Source: Calamus simplicifolius
Taxonomy: Eukaryota > Streptophyta > Magnoliopsida > Arecales > Arecaceae
Reading direction: 5' to 3'
Assembly (NCBI GenBank): GCA_900491605.1
Contig: UESW01004378.1
Coordinates: 682,316 to 746,315 of the forward strand
DNA: 64,000 nt
Numbering within the stretch: position 1 is the first letter of the stretch; each line of letters begins with the position of its first letter. The translations under genes and the position numbers were made by a program. This document shows, in pieces, positions 48,586 to 60,500 of this stretch. The notes under the pieces are model-generated. The model saw only the letters and a list, made by a program, of their open reading frames with translations. It did no database searches and was not told where the DNA came from.

Positions 48586-51500
48586 AACATGCTACAAATG
48601 GGCGTGATTGTTGGTGGATGGGATAAGTATGAAGGTGGTCAAATATACTCTGTGCCTCTTGGAGGGACAATATTGAGGCAACCTTTTGCAATTGGAGGTA
48701 TGTATCACACTCTAAGCGAAGGACCTTTTATACATGATTAAAATGCATCTAATTTCTATGGAGACCACTTGTTCTGATACATTCCTCAAGACAGACATGC
48801 ACAAAAATGCCCCTGCTCACATCAAAAGGATTTAATTTTGAGATACCACTTTATGACGTTTCATCATGCCCTTGCAGCTTTGCATATTTTTCCTCTTCTT
48901 TCAGATTATGCTCCTCCATTGCTTGCTCTCAAGGTAGTGTTAGGGCATTCTCCCTTATTGGTCAAGGGCTCTTGTCCATCTTTTCAGTAAATTAAACTCA
49001 GTTGCCCATGTCCAAGGAAATACTTAGATTGCCTGCAGCCTCTTCGCATAGTCACTTAACCACACTGAAATGAATGAGTTGTGTTTCTTCAACCAAGACC
49101 ACTGAGCCTGATGGAAAAGTAGATTTTTTAAAGGAACATTCAGATGAGCCTTTTAACTCCCCCTCACTCTGTCTACTGTTAGGATTGCACGTCTATAGCA
49201 TGTCTTCACAGTGGAACCCTAATCATTAACCCATCTCATCTCTTATCTTGCCTGAATTTCCAGTCTGATAATTAGTAATGGATTGCTGCAATTGCGTACT
49301 TGTTAAGCTTGAATGAATGAGCTTTGAAGAGTTTATTAATGTCTGATTGTCCAGTTATTTGAGACAACCATTTTAATTTGCGACTCTTGAAGTCTTGCTG
49401 CTCTTATTTCTTTTCTCAGGTTGTTGGGGCTTAGCATGCATGGTAATCTAGAAATCTTGTAAGGCTAAAGATTAGTTAATGGACATAATGCTAATAATGG
49501 ATCTTTACCTTTAAATCTCGTGAGGTTCATCATTGCTTTCCCTTTCATCACTGTGCGTGAAACTTACCTAATGTCCTCGTAACTTGCTAGCAAATTTCAT
49601 TCAGTGATTTTTTTTATTTTAGTTCTACCATTTTGTATTCTAGTGCAAATTTAAGGCTTATATATATATGTATTTCTGCACTTTTTTCACTGTAAAGTTG
49701 TTCACTTTAGGAAACAAAACTATCCATGGCTCTTCACCAGTGCCAACTTGACTTTTATTTTTTTTATTCTTTTTGCGTGGCACCTTTGCTTACAGAAAAC
49801 CATTGTAGAAAGTTATAATTCAAATTTTCTAATCTCACTTTCTCTCTCTACACAGATTCTAGGTACGTATAATTGTATACACGCATAAAGTTGGTTTTCA
49901 ATTAATTAGTTATCATGCTTTTCATTAAATTTTAGGTCCTTCTTGTTTATATCAGAGCCAGAGACATACGCATTGCATTGTGCCAATTAGACGCTCGATG
50001 TACATCACAATCACAAGGATATTTGCAATTAGTTTGTTAAGATGGGTGAAGAAAAACCATCTTTATAACTTTTACTTCTTTTTAATTGTTTCTAGGGAGA
50101 AATTGTACATTCTTTGATTATTAAATTTTTTTTTTTTGACTCATCCTACCAAACTAACATCCTACATCCTAATAGACATGCTTGTTAATTGTTAATAAAC
50201 TTGCCATGTAGGCATAAACACATGCATCACATTTTTTTTCTTAATAGAAATCCTATTCAGAAACTAATTTTCTTTGTCGTTTTTTGGGACTAAACCAACA
50301 GAAATAAAGACAATAGGCTTAAAATTGATTTGTGAGGTTTTGAAGATTAAAAATAGCAATTAAAACTATAGTGAGATGACAAAACTTATTAATTAGTTGC
50401 ACAATAGAGATGAAGCCTTATGTGCTTGCATGGGAAACCCTTGATGCTAAATATATGACCCAGTAGATGATTGTACATGATATTCAGAAACTTTTTGTTA
50501 GTTTTACTTGTGTGTTAAGTTTATTGATTAAGAGAAGAAAGGAGAAAAATGTTTACTTTCATCGAGTGGATGAAGGTCCAGGCATGGGATTTCATAAGAC
50601 CTGCATCTTTATTCATAGTGATATGGCTTCCTTGATATGGCTTCCTTATTAGTTGTTGGCAGTAAATTTTGTTATATTTTCTGCCACTGTAGCATTGCTA
50701 ATGATGGTAACAAATTTTCATATAACAGGATCTGGTTCCAGCTACTTGTATGGATTCTTTGATAAGGAATGGAAGGAAGGCATGAGTAAAGAAGAAGCTG
50801 AGGTATGTAAAGTGGAAATCAAGTGATCAATGTTTCACCTTCCTCTTTTATTTTCCAAAAAAAACACTGGGTTTTTACGACTATCAGATTTGTTGATTGG
50901 CAATTCACCCAGAGAAACTGTCTCCAAAAAAATTCCTATTTTTTTCAGGATTTGAAATATTTGCATGGTTGCCTTACCCATTTTACACTATCCATTGAAA
51001 GTGAAATTTCATGAAGTGATATTTTGACTAACTCTACACTGCCATCTAAAAGAAAAAAGAAAAAAGAAACCTTATGATCTATATGTGTTTGTGTAGGCTA
51101 CCATACCAAAAAAAAAAAAAAATGCTCTCTTTTCAAAATGAAGTTACCAGATAAATATATGGTTCTGAGGTGATTCAAATATCCTGGTTAGCAAGCTTGA
51201 CCTATTGTAAATCTGTACATTGATCTATGCCTTTCGAACCAAGGGCTTTATTCCTTCCAGGACACGTTTTAAATCTGTTTTGATTTCTTAGCAGTCAAGT
51301 AGATTGACAGCTTAGTTATATCAATGGTTATCTTTGTTTCCTCCTTCTTGTGCTTGTGCTAATTCATAAACATGTACAGACAGGATTTTCCTGACTGTTA
51401 ATGGCAGGAATTTGTCTGACAGTTTTCGGCTTCTTTCCCATGCAATGCAGAAATTAGTGGTGGAAGCAGTCTCTCTTGCCATTGCACGTGATGGAGCGAG

Positions 51501-54500
51501 TGGAGGTGTTGTCCGCACTGTTATTGTGAGCGTCTAGACTATATTCACTATGCAAAATCATGTTATTAGCATATTTCTCAATTCTCATGAGAAATGCTAT
51601 TTGAATCTGTGCCTTATATTAACACAAAGATATGCCATCATTACCTTTCAAATTTTTACACTAAAATAGTTGCAGTTGGAAAGTATCTGAGTTCTTTTTA
51701 AGTTTTCCATGGCATGCATTTTTTGCTCGTGCTTTCTACGCTCATTCTAGTAGTCTGTCAGGCTCCATTTCCTCCAAGGCTGTAAAATCTCATGGATAAA
51801 AGGTTTCCCAGCATCTGACGCATGGTAGCTCTTGCATTTCTTAATGTTTACTTAATTTCTTATGGTATGTTCACTTTGGTTGGTTGGAAAACTTGATGCA
51901 ATCTCTTTTCATGGATTTATTCCCCTACCATGTGGATTGTGGCTGCATTGGTTAAATAAATGGATGTCAACCATCATATCGAATATCATCGGGTAATGTT
52001 ATTGCATGTTATCGTGGTGGTCCTGTAATCTCTTCGTTTTGATCTCTTTTACAATGGGAAATAAGCTCTATGATTTTGCAACCTGCATCAAAAGAGTGCT
52101 TGCTTTTCATTTCCATCAAAATTTAGCATGACCATCCGGTTGCAATTGTAACCTGATACGGCCGACCGATTTCTCTGGGTGATATTATTTTTTGCGCGAT
52201 TTCCAAAAATGATGTGTAGCTGAACCCAGAGCCAGCCTCCAGCGCCGGGCTCCAGCGTCGGCCTTCAGCGCCGGCCTCCAGCGTCGGCCCTCAGCGACGG
52301 CCTTTGGCTCCGGCCTTGGTTACAGCCTCCAGCGCCGGCCTCCAGCATCGGCCCTCAGCGACGGCCTTTGGCTCCGGCCTTGGCTACAGCCTCCAGCGCC
52401 GGCCTCCAGCGTCGGCCCTCAGCGACAGCCTTTGGCTCCGGCCTTGGCTACAGCCTCCAGCGCCGGCCTCCAGTGTCGGCCCTCAGCGACGGCCTTTGGC
52501 TCCGGCCTTGACTACAACCTCCAAGGCCGGCACCTCGAAGACCGACACCACCAAGGCCGGCACCTCCAAGACCGGCACCACCAAGGCCGGCACCTCCAAG
52601 GCCGGCACCTCCAAGACCGGCACCACCAAGACCGGCACTTCCAAGGCCGGCACCTCGAAGACCGGCACCACCAAGGCCGGCACCTCCAAGATCGGCACCA
52701 CCAAGGACGGCACCTCCAAGATCGGCACCTCCAAGGCCGCCACCTCGAAGACCGGCACCTCGAAGACCGGCACCACCAAGGCCGGCACCTCCAAGGCCGG
52801 CACTTCCAAGACCGGCACCTCCAAGGCCGGCACCTCCAAGATCGGCACCTTCAAGGCCGGCACCTCCAAGCTGCCAAGCTCCCTCGCTGTTAACAGTGTC
52901 ATGCAAGTAAACAGAGCCTTGTACGTGAACAGTGCCATGCAAGCCCACCCAAGGACGTGAGCAGGGCCACGCAAGCACTCTATACTCGACACTACGAGGG
53001 ACAGCTGGCTTTAACTCAACATAATCCTTCTCCCCCCAATGGCTGTACTTTGGGACTCGCACGACCCACGAGATGAGAAATCGTAAGTCCAACGTCACAC
53101 GGTCCGGCTCATTCCGCCCGTCTCGGTCTCGGCGTTGGTCTCGGCGTCGTCCTCGGCGGCAGAGACCGACAAGCGTCCGCTTGCTGCAAGGAATTCCACG
53201 TGACTTTTCCAAGATCACGAACGGTCACCGAATATGATGAGCCGGCAACTTCTAAGGTCGCAGACGGTTTCCAAAAGGTCAAGAGGCGTATTTATGACAT
53301 GTTATTACTCGGCTGTTACCAGCGAAGGGTAAGAGGGACCCCCGAACAGGTATATAAAGACCCCAATCCCCCAACGTGGAGGGAGGAGGAAGAAAACTCA
53401 ATCTCTACTCTTTTATTAACAAAAATTCAACTATTCTACAAATCATTAACTTGGGCGTCGGAGGGTCCCCACTGGAATCACCGGTCCTAGACTTTTCTTG
53501 CAGGCCCCCGGAAGGAGACGGTGACCCTTCTATATCCTCGAAGGTCTGCAGAGATCTCAGCCCGCCCGGCGCTCATCAACCGTGATTTGGCGCGCCAGGA
53601 AGGGGGGGTGCTAGTTCTCCATGTGACAAACTCTGATTATGCGAAAGAGACGATGGTGACCACATGAGCACAGGAGACTTCCACCAGCCAAGCCGCGGAG
53701 CGCATTCTGCGGGCTGATCAAACGGAGGCCAACCTCCGTGTTTCGCCCCCTGCCTAGATGAGCCAGCCTGACCGGCTGGAGGTTCTATCTCACCAGGTTC
53801 AGAACCTAGCGGTGGTGGTACGGGGATTGCAGGAACGCTACTTTGCAGCCGCACCTCAGCTCCCTCCGCCCGGCGAATGGGTGCGGGGAACAGTTCTATC
53901 CCATTAGGGCGGGACCCCGCCCGGGGCCTCCCATCACTCGCTTTTGGGAGACCGTCGTCAAGATGCCTCAAAGCGACGACGGTCTCTCTCCCGCTCACCT
54001 TCGGGACCTCACCGCCGAGGAGCCTCAAAACGGCGACGGTCCCTTTCCCATCGCTCGCCTCCTGAGCCCCATCCCCGAGAGGCCTCAGGGCGACGGCGGT
54101 CCCCTTTCCGTCATTCTGGTCGCTCCCATCGGCGCCTAGACGGATCCGGACGGGCGCGTTCCTTACCTCGGCGGCCTGCCCCGGCTTCATCCTCTGGTTC
54201 TTCTACAGACGACGCCCAGCGGAAGACTACCCGACGGCTCGACGAGTATCACCGACGGTTGAAGGAGCTTAGCCGGCGGATCACCAATCCTCATGGAGCG
54301 GACTATGACCATCGCCCCCCGCTTTTCCGGCGGATCATGGAGGAGCCAGTGCCGCCCCATTTCCGTCTCCCATAACTAGATCCATACGACGGCACTACGG
54401 ACCCATTGGACCACCTGGAGAGCTACAAGGTCTTTATGTGGGTCCAGGGAGCGACGGACTCCCTTCTATGTGTTGCCTTTCCGGCCACCCTCCGAAAGGC

Positions 54501-57500
54501 AGCACATGCATGGTATTCTCGTCTGCCACCATGCAGCATCGATTCATTCTGTCATCTCGAGCGAGCTTTCCTGGCCCACTTTAATGCAAGCCGGAAGATC
54601 CTACGAGTGGCGGATAGTCTATTTGATGTCCAGCAGAGGAGCGGTGAGACCCTAAAAGACTTCGTCACCCGGTTCAAGGATGCGGCGCTGGAGGTATATA
54701 ATTTAGATGATTCCGTAGCCACCTTGGCGTTGAAGCGGGGACTTCATCCTTCCAGGTTCGCCTATTCTCTAGACAAGAAGCCCTCGGGCTCTTATGCCGA
54801 ACTTCTAAGCCGTGCACAAAAGTACATCCATGCGGACGAGGCGGATTCCTCCCGGAGGGAGGCTGATAAGAATCCTAGCAAGAAACCAATGCCCCCTGAG
54901 CAGGCCGGAGCGTGACCTCGGAAGGCTGAGCCCCCTCACCGTCCAGACCACCGACCGCAGACGCTTGTTCCTAAGGAGCGATTCACTCCCCTCATGGCTC
55001 CGATATCCCACATCCTACTGGAAATTGAGGAAGAACCTTACTTCAAGCGTCTGCTCCCCCTGAGGTCTGGGACCCCCCGCAATAAGGAGCTCTACTGTCG
55101 GTATCACCGAGATTATAGTCACGACACCGAGGACTGCCGCCACCTGAAGAGGGCCATTGAAGAGCTTGTCGAGCAGGGTCACTTGGGAAAGTTTGTCCGA
55201 AGGGTAAACCTTCCTATTCCAGGCCCAGCGGTGCCTCCTATACTCCAGGCCGGTGCAGACAACGCCCCTACGGAGAGGACCATAGCCATGATTGCCTGGG
55301 GGGCAGGCGGCAGTTCAAAGAGACAGCGGGAGGGAGTAGACCCCATGGTTCCGTTCTTTGGAAAAGACTTAGATGGAGTAGTCAACAAAAACGACGGCGG
55401 CGTGGTGGTATCCATGACCATAGCCAGGCATCCGGTGAAACGAATCTTGGTTGATAGTGGTAGTTCTGTGGACGTCCTGAGCTATGAGGATTTTGTTCGA
55501 ATGAACCTCTCTGAATCTTCCCTTCAGCCTGTCACTACGCCTTTAATGGGCTTCACGGGGGACTCTATAAGCGCCGAAGGAGAAATTGCCCTTCCTGTCA
55601 TGGCTAGGACATCGCCGCATCAAAGCACGGTGATCATAAACTTCCTAGTGGTTCGGGTCCCACTGGCTTACAACGCCATCCTGGGGAGACCAGGGTTGAA
55701 TATGCTAGATGCTGTCATTTCCACCAAGAGACTGTTGGTAAGATTCCCTACCAGCGAAGGAGTCAGAAAAATGAAAGGAGAGCAAAGCCCGCCGTCGCTG
55801 TGCTACCACTTGTCTCCCAGTCCCTTGGAGGCCGCGTCGGCAATGGCATCTGGGCCGCTTGACCCCCGAGACCCGGGAGGGAGGAGGGAGCCGGCCGAGC
55901 ACCTTCTGACCTTTCCCTTAGGAGATGAACCGACGAGGACCATCCAGGTTGGGGCGTTACTGCCCGAAGAGGCACGCGATCGACTCCTCGCAATCCTGCG
56001 AGCCAACGCCGACGTCTTCGCATGGTCTGCTGTCGACATGCCAGGCGTCCCTGAGGAGGTAATCACTCACCGGCTCAACCTCAAGCCAGAGTGTCGGCCG
56101 GTCCGACAGAAGAAAATGAGCTTCGCTCCGGACAAACAGAGAGCTATCGACGAGGAGGTTCGCAAGCTGGTGGCTGCAGGGCATGTCCGGGAGGTTCACT
56201 ACCCCGAGTGGTTGGCCAACGTGGTGATGGTACGTAAGGCTAGTGGGAGCTGGAGGATGTGTGTAGACTTCACTGATATCAACAAGGCATGCCCCAAAGA
56301 CAGCTTTCCCTTGCCCCGGATCGACCAGCTGGTGGATGCTACATCCGGCCATGAGGTCCTTAGTTTCATTGATGCTTTCTCCGGATACAATCAGATCAGG
56401 TTGGACCCGGTGGATAAGGAAGCCACCTCCTTCATAACTGAGAAGGGGTTGTATTGCTACAAGGTGATGCCATTTGGATTAAAGAACGCAGGAGCCACCT
56501 ACCAAAGGCTGATGAATAAAGTCTTCGAGAACCAGATAGGATGCAATATGGAGGTATACGTAGATGACATGTTGACCAAAAGTGTCCACACCACCGACCA
56601 TATCACCGACCTAGCAGAGACTTTTGGCAACCTTCGTCGATGCCAAATGAAATTGAATCCGCGCAAGTATGCATTTGGAGTGACAGCCGAAAAGTTCTTG
56701 GGTTTCATGGTGACCTACCGTGGGATCGAGGCAAATCCAGACAAAGTTCAAGCCATCCTGGACATGAGGCCACCTACCAACAAGAAAGAAGTACAACGCC
56801 TGATGGGGAGGGTGGCGGCCTTGAGCCATTTTCTATCCAGGTCCGCTGAGAGATGCCTGCCTTTCTTCAGGGTCCTCCGCAAGGTCAACGGATTCGAATG
56901 GACGAAAGAATGTCAGAAGGCGTTTGAGGAACTAAAGGAATTCCTCTCTACCCCGCCACTATTATCCAAGCCAACAAGTGGAGAAGAGCTCCTTCTGTAC
57001 CTCGCAGCTTCTCCCGAGACCGTTAGTTATGTATTGGTCCGCGTGGACACCAATGGCATGCAAAAACCGGTGTATTATACAAGCAAGGTGCTCCATGATG
57101 CAGAGACCAGGTACTCGAAGATTGAGAAGATCATATTTGCCTTGATCATGTCCGCCCAGCACCTATGGCCATATTTCCAAGCCCACCCGATTACAGTGAT
57201 CACAGACCAACCTCTGAGGACAATTCTTGCTCGTCCAGATACATCGGGTCGGTTAGCAAAGTGGGCGCACAAGTTGGGAGAGTTTGATCTATCTTTTGCC
57301 CTCGGTCGGCCATGAAATCACATGTCCTTGCAGATTTTTTGGTCGAATGCACTTGGGGCGAGGAGCGGCCCGAAGAGACCTCAGCGGACCCCTCACCTTT
57401 CGGCACCAGAGACGATGAATGGGTTCTGCATGTGGACGGGGCGTCAAATTCTCAAGGGAGCGGAGCAGGCCTCATCTTGGCCAACCCGGATGGAGTTGTA

Positions 57501-60500
57501 GCCGAGTGTGCGCTCCGTTTCCTCTTTCCAGCCACCAATAACCAGGCAGAGTATGAGGCTCTGTTGTCTGGGATAAAGTTAGCCCGAGAGCTCGGGGTGA
57601 AGCGCCTTAGGGCATTCACTGACTCCCAGCTGGTCACCGGCCAAATCACGGGAGAGTATGAAGCAAAATATCCCATCATGTCCCACTACCTAAGTATGGT
57701 ACAGTCGCAGGCTTCTCCCTTGGCATATTTCAGTGTTAGCTATATCCCCCGAGGGGAAAATGCTAGAGCCGACGCCTTGTCCCATCTTGCCACCTCAGCT
57801 AACGGAATGTTGGGAAGAGCTTATGTGGAGCATCTAGAAGCCCCAAGTATTGATGCAATAAGAGAAACTCTGCCAATTGAGCATGGGCCTTCCTGGATGG
57901 ATCCCTACATCCGATACCTCACCAATGGTACCCTCCCAGAAGACCCTGCCGAAGCCAAGAAAATCAAGAGACGGACCCCGAAGTTTTTCATAATGGATGG
58001 AAGACTCTATCGCAGGTCATTCTCATACCCAGTTCTCAAGTGTGTTGGCCCCACCGAAGCAGATTACATATTGCGGGAGATACATGAAGGTATATGCGGA
58101 AGCCATCTGGGAGGCAGGGCGCTCGCATACAAAGCCCTACGGCAAGGTTACTACTGGCTGACAATGAAGGAGGATGCATCTGAGCTTGTCAAAAGGTGCA
58201 ACAACTGCCAGCGCCATGCTAATATTCAACATCAGCCGGCGTCCCAGCTAACCCCCTGGTCGCACCGTGGCCCTTCGCCCAGTGGGGTATGGACATCTTG
58301 GAACCATTCCCCCGGCCTCCGGACAACGTAAGTTCCTGGTGGTAGCGGTGGATCATTTTACCAAATGGATTGAGGCTGAGGCCCTCGCCAAAATCACGGA
58401 AAGCAAAGTAAGATCCTTCTTCTGGAAGTCGGTCGTGTGCCAATTTGGACTGCCGCACACCCTGGTCACAGATAATGGCCGATAATTTGACAGCACGGCC
58501 TTCCAGGAATTCTGCAGCGGCCTGGGCATTCATCAGCGGTTCACCTCTGTGGGGCACCCCCAAACTAATGGCGCAACCGAGGTGACCAATCGCACTATCC
58601 TCCAAGGACTTAGAGCCCGCCTAGATGGCTGCAAGGGGCACTAGGTAGAAGAGCTCCCCAGCGTATTATGGGCATACCACACGACTCCACGAGCCCCTAC
58701 AGGGGAAACTCCTTTCAGCTTGGTCTTTGGGACTGAGGCAGTCATCCCAGTGGAGATAGGTGTCCCCAGTCCTCGGACAGAGCTATACCACGAAGAGCAC
58801 AACCCAAATCAACTGTGGACCGATCTAGATCTAGTGGAAGAGTTGCGGGATCAAGCACAACTTCGCATGGCGGCCTTCCGCCAACGAGCGGCCAGATACT
58901 ACAATGCTCGAGTACGGCCCAAGACATTCCGCCCGGGAGACCTCGTTCTGAGACGAGCTGAAGTATCAAAGCCGACGGAAGGAGGCAAGCTGGCACCGAG
59001 ATGGGAAGGACCGTACCGTATCAAAGAAGTTCTTCACCACGGGGCATACAGAGTTGAAGAACTAGATGGAAAGTCGCTCCCACACACTTGGAATGCCGAC
59101 AACTTACGCCGGTATTATCAGTAATATAGTACTTTTGTTATTTTGAACCCGCTTGACAAATATCTTTTCAAAGTCTTTTCATTGCTTCCTTGAATGGTCG
59201 CTCTGCTCAACAAAGACCGGCACTCAGCGTCGGCACTAAAGACCGGCTCCGCGTCGGCACTAAAAACCGGCTCCAGCGTCGGCACTAAAGACCGGCTCCG
59301 CGTCGGCACTAAAGACCGGCTCCACGTCAGCACCAAAGACCGGCTCCGCGTCAGCACTAAAGACCGGCTCCCCGTCGGCACCAAAGATCGGCTCCGCGTC
59401 GGCACTAAAGACCGGCTCCGCGTCGGCACCAAAGACCGGCGCCCAGCGTTGGCACTAAAGATTGGCTCCGCGTCGGCACTAAAGACCGGCTCCGCATCGG
59501 CACTAAAGACCGACTCCGCATCGGCACTAAAGACCGGCTCCGCGTCGGCACTAAAGACCGGTCCCAACGTCGAAACTAAAGATCGGATCCGCATCGGCAC
59601 TAAAGACCGGCTCCGCGTCGGTACCAAAGACTGGCTCCGCGTCGGCACCAAAGATCGACTCCGCGTCGGCACTAAAGACCGGCTCCGCGTTGGCACCAAA
59701 GACCGACTCAGCGTCGGCATTAAAGACCGGCTCCGCGTCGGCACCAAAGACCGCGAAGGCAAACAGCTACGAAAAAGCTAAGTATACTGCACTGAGAAAA
59801 AAGTTCTTTTCATTAGTGTCTGGATGCATTACAGGAAAACAGTCAAAGACCGGCTCCGCGTCGGCGTAAAAGACCGGCTCCGCGTCGGCACTAAAGACCG
59901 GCGCCCTGCGTCGGCACTAAAGAGACGGCATTGGCCTTGCCACAATGATGACGCTCGCCTTTTGTGGCTCATTGCTCGAGGGAAATCCTCTATAATCTCA
60001 ACAGCCTGAATAGGCGAAGTGATTGCGCGAAAATCGGCCGCCCAGAGGATATTAACACCCCTTTCGTGGGTGATTATGCGCTCACCCATCTCAGGGGCGG
60101 GGGGCATCTGATACGGCCGGCCGATTTCTCTGGGTGATATTATTTTTTGCGCGATTTCCAAAAATGATGTGACAGCTGAACCCAGAGCCAGCCTCCAGCG
60201 CCGGGCTCCAGCGTTGGTCTTCAGTGTCGACCTCCAGCGTCGACCCTCAGCGATGGCCTTTGGCTCCGACCTTGGCTACAGCCTCGAAGGCCGGCACCTC
60301 GAAGATCGGCACCACCAAGGCCGGCACCTCCAAGACCGGCACCACCAAGGCCGGCACCTCCAAGACCGGCACCTTCAGGACCGGCACATCCAAGACCGGC
60401 ACCTCCAAGGCCGCCACCTCCAAGACCGGCACCTTCAGGGCCGGCACCTCAAAGACCGGCACCACCAAGGCCGGCACCTCCAAGACCGGCACCTTCAAGG

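Larger units (their letters stand above)
52154..53587 (+). mobile_element. 5' LTR of element 3
   Basis: Starts TGATACGG. It contains 3-4 copies of a 64-bp unit (about 52240-52505), a 15-bp minisatellite (about 52511-52870), TATA box GAACAGGTATATAAAG and CTTGGGCGTCGGAGGGTC (53450-53467). The terminal GGCAGCAACA seen in the 3' LTR is missing; GTGATTTGGC runs straight into the primer site. Confidence 0.88.

Noticed and set aside
52448..53218. Long minus-strand ORF with AGLGG-type pentapeptide repeats (and similar plus-strand ORFs; also 60169-61116)
   Set aside because: It is the translation of the 15-bp LTR minisatellite. The period keeps several frames open on both strands; there is no independent gene evidence.
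59118..59781. ORFs with SRSLVPTR or RLRVGTKD octapeptide repeats
   Set aside because: By-product of the 24-bp minisatellite being a multiple of three.
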